Source: Listeria cornellensis FSL F6-0969
GTDB taxonomy: Bacteria > Bacillota > Bacilli > Lactobacillales > Listeriaceae
Direction of reading: 5' to 3'
Length of the DNA stretch: 64,000 bases
Assembly (NCBI RefSeq): GCF_000525855.1
Contig: NZ_AODE01000017.1
Location: forward strand, 1-64,000
Numbering within the stretch: the first letter of the stretch is position 1; every line of letters starts with the position of its first letter. Below the pieces are notes generated by a model. It was not told the DNA's origin. It was given only the letters and a program-made list of their open reading frames with translations, and searched no databases. Positions 1-9,252 of the stretch are shown in pieces. The translations under genes and the position numbers were made by a program.

Positions 1-1725
1 TAGCGATTGTCGCTAGGTTTGTCGCTTGAAGGACTGGGTTCTCCGCGGTAATTGTTCATTGTTGACTGTTTTTGCTTGTTGTTTTTGTTGTTACTGTTTG
101 TTACGCTGTAAACAACGGGATAACTGCCCTCTTTGCTAAAATTGACTTGGCTGTAATCCACTTTTACGTCTTTGCTAATATCGCCGTCTGCTTTATCGGT
201 TGCCGAAATGCCTTGGAACCACGCGATATCGCCTGATTTTGTTCCTGCGAGAATGTCTAGATTACTAGCTTGAAGGGCAGGTTTTTCAGCGGTAACGGTA
301 ATGTTGATTGTTTTTGTTGTCGTTTTGTTGTTGCTGTTTGTGATTGTGTAAACGACTGGGTAGCTACCTTCTTTTTTGAAGTTTACTGCGCTGTAATCTA
401 CCTTGACGTCGGTGCTAATATCACCATCTGCGCGGTCGGTTGCGGAAACATCTTGGAACCATGGGATTTCATCGGGTTTCGTTCCAGCGATTGTCGCTAG
501 GTTTGTCGCTTGAAGGACTGGGTTCTCCGCGGTAATGTTCATGTTGACTGTTTTGCTTGTTGTTTTGTTGTTACTGTTTGTTACGCTGTAAACAACGGGA
601 TAACTGCCTTCTTTGCTAAAATTGACTTGGCTGTAATCCACTTTTACGTCTTTGCTGATATCGCCGTCTGCTTTATCGGTTGCCGAAACGCCTTGGAACC
701 ACGTGATATCTCCTGCTTTTGTGCCAGCTAATGTGTCTAGATTAACGGCTTGCAAGGCTGGGGCATCTGCGATGATTGTGACAGTAACAGTGACTGCTGT
801 TGTTTTGTTATTGCTGTTTGTCACGGTGTACACGACTGGGTATGTGCCCTCTTTTTTGAAATTAACGGCGCTGTAATCGGCGGTTACCGCGGTGCTCAGA
901 TCGCCATCCGCTTTGTCCGTTGCCGTCACATCTTGATACCACGCTACGTCTTCTGCTTTTGTTCCAGCTAGGAGTTGCAGGTCCGTGGCTTGAAGTACTG
1001 GTAAATCAGCGCTTACGGTTACTTGGACTGTTTTCGCTGTCGTCTTGTTATTGCTGTTTTCCACTGTATATGTGACTGGGTATTGGCCTTCTTTTTTTGA
1101 AGTTTACCTTGCTGTAATCGACTGTCAAATTCACGCTGATATCGCCATCTACTTTGTCTGTTGCGGATGTATTTTGATACCACGGGACATCTGCTGCTTT
1201 GGTTCCTGCGATGATGTTGATGTCTTGCGCTGTGATGACTGGTAGATTCGCTGTTACACGCGCTGTCACGGTTTTCGTCAAGGCTTTATTATTACTATTT
1301 TTGACGCTGTAAATAACCGGATAGTTGCCTTCTTTATTAAAATTAACTTGGCTATAATCCGCGACAAGTTGCCTGCTTAAATCGCCGTCTACTTTGTCTG
1401 TCGCGCTAGCTCCTGTGTACCATGGAACTGCGTTTTCGTCTGTTCCTGCGATGATATCAAGATCTGTTGCCTCGATGACTGGAGCGTCGGCTGTGATTGT
1501 CATTGTCACAGTTTTCGTTGCAGTTTTGTTTTTGCTATTTGTGATTGTGTATGTGACAGGGTAGTCGCCATCTTTTTTGAAGTTTACTGTGCTGTAGTCG
1601 ACGGTTACTTTGTCTGAAACATCGCCATCAACTTCATCTATCGCGGACATAGTGCTCGTCCAATCGATGTCTGCCGCAGTGGAACCCGCTGTTGCCTGAA
1701 AGTTACTTGCTGTTAAAACCGGTGC
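1..1725 (-). repeat. Tandem 234-bp coding repeats (Ig-like modules)
   Basis: At least seven units of about 234 bp (78 codons), recognisable by the recurring ctgtaatc and atcgcc(a/g)tctgc blocks. The module at 1-250 is almost identical to that at 486-731, so there is also a higher-order two-module duplication. Such recent duplication is typical of repeat number change in stalk domains, and makes assembly of this stretch unreliable. Confidence 0.8.
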
Positions 1726-2982
1726 TTCAAAAATTCGGATTTTGGCAATCGCGCTATCGCTTGTTAGTGTTTTTGCGGCTAACTCGGTTTCTGATACTGC
1801 TGGAATTTCCAAGTGTTTATTTTTCAAGTAGGAATCGTAATCGGCATCTGCTTTTAGATTCGCGGTTACTTTTAACATGTAGCTATTAACATATAGATTG
1901 ACATTTTTAAGCGCTGCCGAGGTGGCTGTTGCCGTCACTGTATTCGAATTTTTGTCGATAGCGATGGTGAATAAAGATGATGCGTCTTTGCCTGAAATAT
2001 CTGTGATTTTAACATCTTGAATGTCTAGAATATTTTCGAGCGATGTCTTCATGACTAGCTTGCTCTCAAGGTCATCTGTATCGCGATATGGTACTTCTTG
2101 GATTGTTGTGTATTCTACTTGGTTATCCTCCACATTTGATGTAGCTTCGTCTGCCATGAACTGTGGTTTCGGAAAATCAATGGCTACAAGGGATTTACCG
2201 ATGTAAACCATGATGCTCGATCCTGCTGCTCGCGGTGCCATAATAAGATGATCGGTTGGTCCGTATATAAAAGAACCCCAACTTTCTTTGACAGATTCAT
2301 TGCTTGCACCGCCGTTAGATGTGATGGAAGTCGATGTTTCGTCGTCACTGTATAGCAACGTACTTTTTTCCATGACGTAGATATTTTTCATATTACTTTC
2401 TTTGAAAATTTTCAGGCTTTCTTCGTTATCAATATCCGTGTAGGTGAAAAATCCGGATACATCAACAGGCTGTTTCGTTTCGTGATCTAGATATTGAATT
2501 TTAACGATAGGATCTGATGTTCCGCCTGTATTCGTGAACCTTAGGAACGTGCTAGCTGCATGACCAACTGTAATCGGTGAAGTTAACTCAAGCGGGATAA
2601 GACGTAAATCAACCCATCTCGAGTTGTAAATGCCAACTTTTGAGGCTTCCATATACGTATCTTCTGCGCCTTGCGTGATGGTATTCGGTTGAAAGACAAT
2701 ATTGCTTGCTGGTAGCGCTCTTGCTGTACCATTAACTACGTAGGAAATCTTTGTATCTGATGTAAACCTTGGGAAGAATGAGTACTCACTTGGAATGTAG
2801 AGTAGCGGATCTTTTTGTGTTGGTACTTTGATTGAGTATGGGCTATCGATGAGTTTGCCACTGGTGACTGCTGTAGTTCCAATAGCAGCACTCGTATTTT
2901 CGATAGCAAATGCTTGGTGGGACGGTACTAATGTGCTTATCCCAAGGCAAAAAACGATGACCGGGACTGCGACTTTATTCAT
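1..2982 (-). CDS. Repetitive secreted surface protein, 3' end outside window, frameshifted
   Basis: The gene runs off the left edge. The chosen ATG at 2982 follows AAAGGGGAAATAAT; an in-frame ATG at 3012 has no comparable site. Residues 1 to about 27 form a signal peptide (hydrophobic core, cleavage near QAFA). About 390 residues of unrecognised N-terminal region follow, then tandem Ig-like modules of about 78 residues marked by DKxDGD, DYSxVNFKKxGxYPV and NSNNK motifs, resembling bacterial Ig-like/DUF5011 modules of Listeria cell-wall proteins. The frame breaks at a T7 run (1092-1098) where sister repeats have T6; shifting by one restores the module pattern down to about position 100. Four more extra T bases lie between 50 and 96 relative to the near-identical copy at 486-600. 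An anchor motif would be outside the window. Likely an adhesin or cell-wall stalk; the ligand is unknown. Confidence 0.75.
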
Positions 2983-3136
2983 GTTATTATTTCCCCTTTT
3001 CTTTGAATTCATTTAGGTTATTCACATTTGGAAATATGAGCCTTGCATTCACTATAAGGGATAAAAGAGGTATCGTGAAGAGCTTGATTCGGGATTTTGA
3101 AGGGGTTTCGTGTGAACAATTTGTGAACTTTGAAAA

Positions 3137-3175
3137 AGTTCTCATTTGATTAAGTTATGCAATCAAATGAGAACT
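3137..3175 (-). terminator. Rho-independent-type hairpin after the decarboxylase gene
   Basis: A perfect 15-bp inverted repeat (agttctcatttgatt and its complement) with a 9-nt loop spans the stop codon of the minus-strand decarboxylase. On the minus strand it is followed by CTTTTTC. It lies between that gene and the start of the surface protein gene, so it probably ends the decarboxylase transcript. Confidence 0.6.
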
Positions 3176-4548
3176 AGTATGTCTATATAAAAAATTTTAA
3201 GTCTATCTTCGTGGAGTTTTTCGCCGCCTTGATAATGATGCTGCTTTACTCTTAGAAGCATCTCGATATGTGCCACTGTTATTATCTCACCAGCTAGAAT
3301 AATGGGAATTCCAGGTGGGTATGGGATAACCATTTCTGCTACTGTTTTGCCGATTGTATGTTCAAGTCTTTCGAAATAGGTTGGACGAGACGTATTGAAA
3401 GCTTGGATTCGAATAATTGGTGGGATTGCAATTGGATTTGGTGGATTTGACGTGCCAAATCTAACATCTTCCCACTTTAGCTCTGTTGTCGGTGTTGGAA
3501 ATTCCATAACGTCTTTAATTAAGGGCAGTGTAAGTAAAACATTATTAGTATCCGCGAGTTCAGGGTAGTAGTCTGCTTGCTCGAATACTGTTTGAAGGTC
3601 AAAACCAGATAATCCGTCTTTACGCACGATGAGTTTTAGTGGGTCGTCGGGTGTGATGATAGTGAGCTTATTTTTTTGAAGCCAAATTAGCCAATCTGTG
3701 CGCATTTTTTGGAATGCTTCGGTGTCTTGTTTGTTGTAATTCCCTACGTAATGACGCGCGTAATCGAGGGACGCCATGATTAAATAAGATGGGCTACTTG
3801 ATTGTAACATTTGTAGATAGCGTGGAATCTCAGCTAATTCTTCTCGCCATTTTGGTATATGTAAATAAGATCCCATTGTCAGGCTGGTAGGGTTTTATGC
3901 GCGGAATGCACGACAACATCAGCGCCGAGTTGGATAGCTGAGACTGGAAAGATCGATGCATCTGCCTGAAAATGGGCACCGTGCGCTTCATCGACGAGTA
4001 CGAGTGCGCCAAATTCTCGGCAGGTCGTGATGCAGGCTGCTAGGTCAAAGCTGAAACCGTAGTAGCTTGGATAGGTGAATATGACGGCGCGGATCGTTTC
4101 CATCTGTAAGGCTTCTCGTAATAGTGAGGCTTCGATACCGTTCGCCGTCCCTGTCTGCGGTTCCTTTTGTGTCGCCAAATAAATCGCATGGACACCCGCC
4201 AAATCTAACGCATGCATCACTGATTTGTGGCAATCACGTGACACTATTACCGTATCTCCACGCTTGCAAGTTCCAAGAATCATCGCCAAATTCCCAACAG
4301 TTGACCCGTTCACCAGCATGTAACTGCGATCTGTATTGTAACATGCGGCAATGAGTTGCTGAGCCTCACGTATCGCACCTTCTGGATGATGCAAATCGTC
4401 CAATCCCGAAATTTCTGTGAGATCATGACGCAAAACTTCGCGATATTTCCCGGGAAATAATAGCCCGTTTTTGTGTCCTGGCACGTGTAGAGACGTTGCT
4501 CCCTCATGCTTTTTTTAAGGCCTCCACAATCGGCATCTTGTTTTGCAT
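3163..4548 (-). CDS. Orn/Lys/Arg decarboxylase family protein, two frameshifts
   Basis: PLP-dependent fold-type I decarboxylase of the YaaO/SpeA group. The start is ATG 4548 behind GGAGGGTTTTAG. The N-terminal PGHKNG motif, the DEAHGAH motif and the PLP-lysine motif SAHKTLP are present, followed by a C-terminal domain of about 235 residues. The frame is broken twice: a T7 run at 4510-4516 (T6 restores KKHEGA before PGHKNG), and a missing base near 3881 (GCCTGACAATG instead of GCCATGACAATG), just after SAHKTLPA. With both repaired, one protein of about 460 residues results, the normal length. In L. monocytogenes a lysine-decarboxylase-like gene likewise precedes dhaK. The substrate cannot be read from the sequence. 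Sequencing error or a young pseudogene are both possible. Confidence 0.8.
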
Positions 4549-4574
4549 CTAAAACCCTCCGCATCATTTCTATT

Positions 4575-4604
4575 GAAAAAAGACAATCGCAAGTTGCGAT
4601 CGCC
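4575..4604 (-). terminator. Terminator of the Abi gene
   Basis: On the minus strand a 10-bp stem with a 3-nt loop (GGCGATCGCA ... TGCGATTGTC, two G-U pairs) begins directly after the TAA of the Abi gene and is followed by TTTTTT. It isolates the Abi gene from the decarboxylase downstream. Confidence 0.75.
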
Positions 4605-5474
4605 TTATTTTTCCAACAATTCTTCCCATAAATCAGGAAAACCCAATTTAACAAAATCCAAATATTTCTCATATGCCCTAATTAGTTCTATTAATTCATC
4701 TCTAAAATCATTCCAATAACTAATGTCTGAACATAGCTTTTTGCAAACATATACTGATGCAAAAACACGAGAATTATCTATATTTTTTGCCGTTCTGTCT
4801 AATTTTGGCGTTATCGGTAGTATCCTATCGTATAATCGGCTGTTATGAGCACAAATATTTCGAACAATGCTTGTTGCATATAACCAACTAGAAACGTACT
4901 CTCTTCTGACTCCACAAACCTGTTTAGCAATTTTATTTTGCAATGGATATTGCAAATTCTTATATAATTTAGATAATGATCCAAAAGTTATCATCTCTAA
5001 GCATACCCAGATGGGAAATGTAGATTCATATACCTGCGTGTAATGTCTCGCAAAAAGTTCTCTTCTCTTAGAAGCTTGGGAAATAGATTTTTTCAAATCC
5101 TCCTGCCACAAATTAAAATAAGCCGTATTTAAAAAATATACCTCTTTATAATGTCCAATCGGAGTATATTCCAAAGCAAAGTAATAGCCTATTTTCGATT
5201 TAAAAGCCACCTCTATGTGCTCAATTAATTTAAATAGCAATAGTCGAAGCTTTTCATCAAAGCAATACACATTGTAAACTTCTTCAAAACTAACATTTTC
5301 TTTAAACCTGTCCTTAGACTCATAAAAAGGAAGGCAATAACCTTTGAATCGAAAATATCCAACATTAGCAAGAGATTCTTTTGCAAATAACTCATCATTA
5401 ATAGTCAGATTTCTTTCCTTCAAAATTGCAATCTGTTCCACCAACGTAGTAGCATCCTTCAAGTATACTCCCAT
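4605..5474 (-). CDS. Abi_2 (AbiD/AbiF-like) abortive infection protein
   Basis: A protein of 289 residues that matches the Abi_2 family by its N-terminal motif (LxxRxLxIxDExxA...L...YxRFxGY) and a C-terminal RNICAHNSRLYDR. The Rx4H within that stretch (RNICAH) is the HEPN-type ribonuclease signature. ATG 5474 is chosen because of the GGAGGA 6 nt upstream and because a longer frame to 5576 would run through the leader hairpin. The gene is clearly more AT-rich than its neighbours and sits between two Listeria core loci, which suggests horizontal gain. It has its own promoter, leader RNA and terminator. Family members block phage growth or act as RNA-regulated toxins; antiphage activity here is inference. 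Confidence 0.85.
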   Translation of the reverse strand: MGVYLKDATTLVEQIAILKERNLTINDELFAKESLANVGYFRFKGYCLPFYESKDRFKENVSFEEVYNVYCFDEKLRLLLFKLIEHIEVAFKSKIGYYFALEYTPIGHYKEVYFLNTAYFNLWQEDLKKSISQASKRRELFARHYTQVYESTFPIWVCLEMITFGSLSKLYKNLQYPLQNKIAKQVCGVRREYVSSWLYATSIVRNICAHNSRLYDRILPITPKLDRTAKNIDNSRVFASVYVCKKLCSDISYWNDFRDELIELIRAYEKYLDFVKLGFPDLWEELLEK

Positions 5475-5488
5475 GATTTCCTCCAGAT

Positions 5489-5541
5489 AAAAAAAAATGC
5501 CCTCCCCTGGGACACCAACATGGGTGCGGGGAGGTTCTATT
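5489..5541 (-). ncRNA. Candidate abiF-type leader RNA / attenuator
   Basis: Between the promoter and the Abi start lies a predicted RNA of about 50 nt: 5' tail, then a strong hairpin (CCTCCCC 5528-5534 complement with GGGGAGG 5501-5507, inner CACC/GGTG pairing), then GCA and nine T residues. This is a full intrinsic terminator in front of the coding region, so most transcripts should stop there and only read-through would express the protein. A conserved abiF RNA motif beside AbiF genes is known; whether this RNA fits that consensus needs a covariance search. Confidence 0.6.
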
Positions 5542-5547
5542 ACTACT

Positions 5548-5576
5548 ATTATAACCTTGTTTATCAGCGGATGCAA
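5548..5576 (-). promoter_or_regulatory. SigA-type promoter for leader RNA and Abi gene
   Basis: On the minus strand TTGCAT (5571-5576) and TATAAT (5548-5553) are separated by exactly 17 nt. This is one of the best consensus promoters in the window. Predicted transcription starts near 5541, just ahead of the leader hairpin. Confidence 0.75.
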
Positions 5577-5666
5577 TGTTTATCTCTATACTTACGAAAC
5601 GTTTAATCTCCCACCATCAGGGAAATTTACATAGTAGGAACTAAAAACAAGGAGGAGACAGTAAAC

Positions 5667-6659
5667 ATGAAGAAGATTCTAAATGAAGTGGATCAAGCCG
5701 TGGAACAGATGGTAGAAGGCCTCGTCAAAACGCATGGCGATCTTGTGTATCGTGTGGAAGGAACGCGCGTCATTGCTCGTAACGACAAACGTCCTGGAAA
5801 AGTCGGACTGGTCAGCGGTGGCGGTTCTGGTCACGAGCCTGCGCATGCCGGTTACGTTGGCAAAGGGATGCTTAGCGCGGCGGTTTGTGGAGACGTTTTC
5901 ACATCGCCAACGCCGGATCAAATTTTGGAAGGAATCAAAGCGGCAGATCAAGGAAAAGGCGTACTTCTCATCGTGAAAAATTATACGGGTGACGTGATGA
6001 ATTTTGAAATGGCGGCGGAACTCGCGGAGGCAGAAGGGATTAACGTGGCGTCTGTCCTCGTCAATGATGATATCGCGGTGGAAGACAGCTCGTTTACGAC
6101 TGGTCGGCGCGGCGTCGCAGGGACAGTATTTATCCATAAAATTGTGGGCGCGGCCGCAGAAGCTGGTGCTTCACTCGAAGAACTCCAAGCCCTCGGTGAA
6201 AAAGTCGTGGCTTCCGTCAAATCGATTGGCGCAGCCTTGTCAGCTGGGACGGTTCCCGAGGTTGGGCATCGCGGATTTGAACTTCCAGAAGACGAGATTG
6301 AAGTCGGTGTTGGGATTCATGGTGAGCCCGGATCTAGTCGCGAAAAAGTGATGACGTCGCATGAACTCGCGAATTTACTTTTTGCTCGGATTAATGCGGA
6401 ACTGATTCTTGGCGCGGACGACAAAATCGTTGTTCTCGTCAACGGCATGGGCGCGACGCCACTCATGGAGCAGTATATTTTCGCCAATGATGTGCATAAA
6501 ATCATCGCGGCACACGGGATTCCTGTTGCTAAAACGCTCGTTGGTGACTTCATGACATCGCTTGATATGAACGGCGTCTCCTTGACAATTTTGAAATTAA
6601 CGGATGAAAAATGGCTCGATTTGGTGAACTACCCTGTCGTGACTAGTGCATGGAAATAG
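5667..6659 (+). CDS. dhaK: Dihydroxyacetone kinase, DhaK subunit
   Basis: Binds dihydroxyacetone for PEP-dependent phosphorylation by the DhaKLM complex in the cytoplasm. The 330-residue product has SGGGSGHEPAHAGYVGKGM near residue 50 and the substrate-binding histidine in GIHGEPG (His218), which forms the covalent hemiaminal with the substrate. The ribosome site AAGGAGGAGAC precedes ATG 5667. First gene of dhaKLM, 11 bp before dhaL. The operon feeds glycerol-derived dihydroxyacetone into glycolysis as dihydroxyacetone phosphate. Length and motifs are complete. Confidence 0.96.
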   Translation: MKKILNEVDQAVEQMVEGLVKTHGDLVYRVEGTRVIARNDKRPGKVGLVSGGGSGHEPAHAGYVGKGMLSAAVCGDVFTSPTPDQILEGIKAADQGKGVLLIVKNYTGDVMNFEMAAELAEAEGINVASVLVNDDIAVEDSSFTTGRRGVAGTVFIHKIVGAAAEAGASLEELQALGEKVVASVKSIGAALSAGTVPEVGHRGFELPEDEIEVGVGIHGEPGSSREKVMTSHELANLLFARINAELILGADDKIVVLVNGMGATPLMEQYIFANDVHKIIAAHGIPVAKTLVGDFMTSLDMNGVSLTILKLTDEKWLDLVNYPVVTSAWK

Positions 6660-6670
6660 GAGGGATTTCA

Positions 6671-7271
6671 ATGACTTATAATCTAAAATGGGCGATTGGC
6701 TGGCTGACGGATTTTAGCGATCGTGTCATTCAAAACAAGCAGTTACTCAGCGATTTGGACCAAGCGATTGGCGATGGTGACCACGGGATTAACATGGCGC
6801 GTGGCCTCACGGAGCTGCAAAAAACGCTGGCGGAGAAAGAGCCAACGAGCGTGAAAGATGCGTTCAAAACGGCTGGTATGACGATACTTAGCAAGGTCGG
6901 CGGCGCTTCTGGTCCGCTATACGGCAGTGCTTTTCTCGCGATGAGTAAGGCGACGGAATCCGAAACGTTGACCGAGGCCGAATTCATTGAAGCACTGGAA
7001 GCCGGACTTGCAGGAATCGAACACCGCGGCAAGTCACATGCTGGTGAAAAAACGATGATCGATGTGTGGGAGCCAGTCATCCACGCTCTGCGCCAAGACG
7101 AATTGACTGGAGATGTCATCGAGGCCGCCCTCCAAAAAAACGAAAGATTTAAAAGCTACGAAAGGCCGTGCCGCTTATCTCGGCGATCGTTCCATCGGTC
7201 ATCTCGATCCAGGCGCCTACTCTTCTGCCCTACTTTTCCAAGCCTTACTCGCACAAGAGGAGCTGAAATAA
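6671..7271 (+). CDS. dhaL: Dihydroxyacetone kinase, DhaL (ADP-binding) subunit, frameshifted near 3' end
   Basis: DhaL holds ADP and passes phosphate from DhaM to the substrate on DhaK. The start ATG 6671 follows AGGAGGGATTTCA. The motif [16 protein letters not shown] supplies the metal- and nucleotide-binding aspartates, and GGASGPLYG and [12 protein letters not shown] follow. An A7 run at 7134-7140 shifts the frame for the last 45 codons; with A6 the reading becomes a normal DhaL C-terminus ([18 protein letters not shown]...) ending at TAA 7269-7271, immediately before dhaM. Total about 199 residues, as expected for the family. Confidence 0.9.
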
Positions 7272-7647
7272 ATGACAAAAAAAATACGGTATTGTGATTA
7301 TCTCCCATTCTGCAGATGTTGCATATGGCATTCACCAAATCATTCAAGAAGTCGCGCGTGACGTTGCGATTACACACGCCAGCGGAACAGATGACGGCGA
7401 AATCGGCACAAGTTTTGAGAAGGTAAGCACTGCTTTTGAAACCAATGAAGCCGATTACCTCTACGCTTTTTACGACCTCGGCAGTGCAAAAATGAACATC
7501 GAAACAATTATGGAAATCTCGGATAAAGAAATCCTCTTGTTTGATGTTCCGATTTTGGAAGGCGCCTATGTCACTGCGGCCCAGCTTCAAATGGACGAAA
7601 ATATCGATGTGATCAATAAAAATTTAGAAACGATTATTGTGAAATGA
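7272..7647 (+). CDS. dhaM: PEP-dependent dihydroxyacetone kinase phosphoryl donor, DhaM (EIIA-man type), frameshifted at 5' end
   Basis: DhaM carries phosphate from HPr to DhaL through a histidine in the N-terminal IISHSADVA motif. The likely ATG (7272-7274) follows the dhaL stop at once. An A8 run at 7277-7284 interrupts the frame; with A7 the protein begins MTKKYGIVIISHS. An internal GTG at 7294 would start too late and lacks a ribosome site. About 124 residues, an EIIA-only DhaM without fused HPr or EI domains, as in Firmicutes. GTSFEKV and the alanine-rich PILEGAYVTAAQ stretch fit the family. Confidence 0.88.
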
Positions 7648-7741
7648 AAAAATAAGTGCGACAAAAACTCAATATAAAGCAAAATAAGCAGAAAATCACG
7701 AATCCCTTTTTTTCGGGTAAGACGTGGATTCTGCTAGACAC

Positions 7742-7862
7742 AAATCGAGCGAAAGCGTTTGTATTCAGGGAATTTGGTGGAAGCCGGAAGCGGAGCATAC
7801 TGATGTATGTGAGAACCGGAAGTCCACCAAACTCCCTGAATGCGAGCGCTTTTCGCCGATTT
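7742..7862. repeat. Intergenic palindromic repeat, family A copy 1
   Basis: Two 40-bp arms (7742-7781 and 7823-7862) form a long imperfect inverted repeat around a 41-bp centre that itself folds (gcatac tgat gtatgt). The outer 23 bp of each arm recur, in swapped order, at the ends of the element at 11853-11984 beside recR. It lies between the convergent dhaM and rpsN genes. No open reading frame of note. Confidence 0.7.
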
Positions 7863-7892
7863 ATCTGGGTTATGTCCCAGACCTTTCATCGT

Positions 7893-8162
7893 TCACCAGC
7901 TGGCTTTTCTCACGCCAGGAATTTGTCCTTTATGCGCGAGTTCACGAAATGTAATACGAGACATTGCGAATTTGCGCATATAAGCCCGCGGTCTACCATC
8001 CGTCAAATCACGATTTTTGTAGCGAATCGGATTCGAATCTTTTGGCAGTTTTCTCAATGCTTCCATGTCGCCACTCGCCTTGAGTTCATGCCTTAACACT
8101 GCATATTGCGCGATTAACTGACGCTGTTTCGCCGCTTTTGCTATTTTAGATTTCTTAGCCAT
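7893..8162 (-). CDS. rpsN: 30S ribosomal protein S14, zinc-independent (C-minus) paralogue
   Basis: An 89-residue S14: [14 protein letters not shown] start, [16 protein letters not shown] and [15 protein letters not shown] core, ending VRKASW. It has no cysteine, so it cannot bind the zinc carried by the 61-residue S14 form. ATG 8162 follows AAGGAGGAAAG; an in-frame extension to 8219 crosses the promoter. A Zur-type operator lies directly upstream (8185-8199). In Bacillus the zinc-free S14 replaces the zinc form during zinc limitation, releasing zinc and allowing continued ribosome assembly; the same role is inferred here. Confidence 0.95.
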   Translation of the reverse strand: MAKKSKIAKAAKQRQLIAQYAVLRHELKASGDMEALRKLPKDSNPIRYKNRDLTDGRPRAYMRKFAMSRITFRELAHKGQIPGVRKASW

Positions 8163-8184
8163 GTTCTTTCCTCCTTTTCGTAAA

Positions 8185-8199
8185 TAGTAATGATTACGA
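8185..8199 (-). promoter_or_regulatory. Zur operator upstream of rpsN
   Basis: Minus-strand TCGTAATCATTACTA matches the Bacillus/Listeria Zur box TCGTAATnATTACGA at 13 of 14 defined positions. It lies 23-37 bp ahead of the rpsN start and just downstream of a TATACT -10-like element (around 8209-8214), where bound Zur would block transcription when zinc is sufficient. Confidence 0.8.
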
Positions 8200-8278
8200 T
8201 TTGATAAGTATACTCCCACTCTCTAAATAAAGCAAGTTTTGTAACCGCAAAAAGCCGAATTCGCAAAACGAAGCTCGG

Positions 8279-9145
8279 CTAGTCTGCTTTTAACTTATCT
8301 AAAAACTTAGTTGCGGCGATAGACATCGTCTGATTCTTTTTCCAAATCAAGCTTAACGAGGCATCCAATTCTGGTTTAAGAGGAACGAAAATCAAACTGG
8401 TATTCGCCGTATTAATAATCCCATCAATGCACAGTGCACATCCTACGCCTTCCTCAACCATCAATGAAGCATTGTATAGTAAATTATAACTGCCCACGAT
8501 ATGAAGCTGATCTAGATTATTTCCAACCCATTCAGAAATCTGATCACTTACCAAACGTTGCTGAGAGATTAGTAACGGCACACCTCTTAAATCCTCTGGT
8601 GTAATAGCCTCCTTTTCAGCTAAAAAATGATTACTTCTAACTAATAGCCCCCACTTGTCTGTTTGCGGTAAACGGATAGATTTATATTTTTGCTTATTTG
8701 TGGGATTGACGACTATTCCAAAATCCAGCAAACCATTATCTAATTTCTCCATGACATCGTCTGCATTTCCGCTGTATAAATAAATTTTTATCTCTGGATA
8801 ATCATCCATCATCCTTTTCGTTACTTTAGCGATCAGTGACATGGCCCTTGTCTCTGCGCCTCCGACATAGATTTCCCCAGCGACCACTTCGTCTTTTCTT
8901 AAATTTATTGTCGTCTTTTCTACTAGAGCCAGTATCTCATTTCCCCTGCTTAATAAAAACAGACCTTCTTCCGTTAGTCTGATTTCACGATTTCCTCGCT
9001 CAAAAAGTGTCACACCTAGCTCTTTCTCTAACTCTTTTAGTTGCTTGGACAAAGTCGGTTGAGAAAGATGGAGACTTTTCGCTGCTTTGCTAATATTTCT
9101 TTCTCTCGCTACTGCTAGAAAATATTTCAAGACTCGAAGTTCCAT
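8279..9145 (-). CDS. LysR-family transcriptional regulator
   Basis: A 288-residue LTTR. The N-terminal winged helix-turn-helix (residues 1-60) has the typical NISKAAKSLHLSQPTLSKQ recognition region and LFERGNREIRLTEEG. A periplasmic-binding-protein-like co-inducer domain follows. It is divergent from the acetyltransferase at 9253, with about 107 bp of AT-rich DNA between them containing dyad-like ATnnnnAT sequences, so it probably controls that gene and itself. The inducer is unknown. Confidence 0.88.
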   Translation of the reverse strand: MELRVLKYFLAVARERNISKAAKSLHLSQPTLSKQLKELEKELGVTLFERGNREIRLTEEGLFLLSRGNEILALVEKTTINLRKDEVVAGEIYVGGAETRAMSLIAKVTKRMMDDYPEIKIYLYSGNADDVMEKLDNGLLDFGIVVNPTNKQKYKSIRLPQTDKWGLLVRSNHFLAEKEAITPEDLRGVPLLISQQRLVSDQISEWVGNNLDQLHIVGSYNLLYNASLMVEEGVGCALCIDGIINTANTSLIFVPLKPELDASLSLIWKKNQTMSIAATKFLDKLKAD

Positions 9146-9252
9146 AAACCCTCCTATAATAATTAGTTATGTTTGATTATGCTTTATAAGTATTAGACAT
9201 ATATATAATACTACCGTAAACTGATGATAACAACTATTTAGGAGGGGTCACT

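Noticed and set aside
3163..4548. Two separate genes for the decarboxylase halves
   Set aside because: The halves join exactly at the conserved SAHKTLPAMT sequence with one base added, so they are one gene.
5679..6137. Long antisense frames over dhaK (also over dnaX, cyd and adhC genes)
   Set aside because: Typical antisense shadows of GC-richer coding DNA; no ribosome sites or family resemblance.
7893..8096. Plus-strand frame opposite rpsN
   Set aside because: Antisense to a well-supported ribosomal protein gene.
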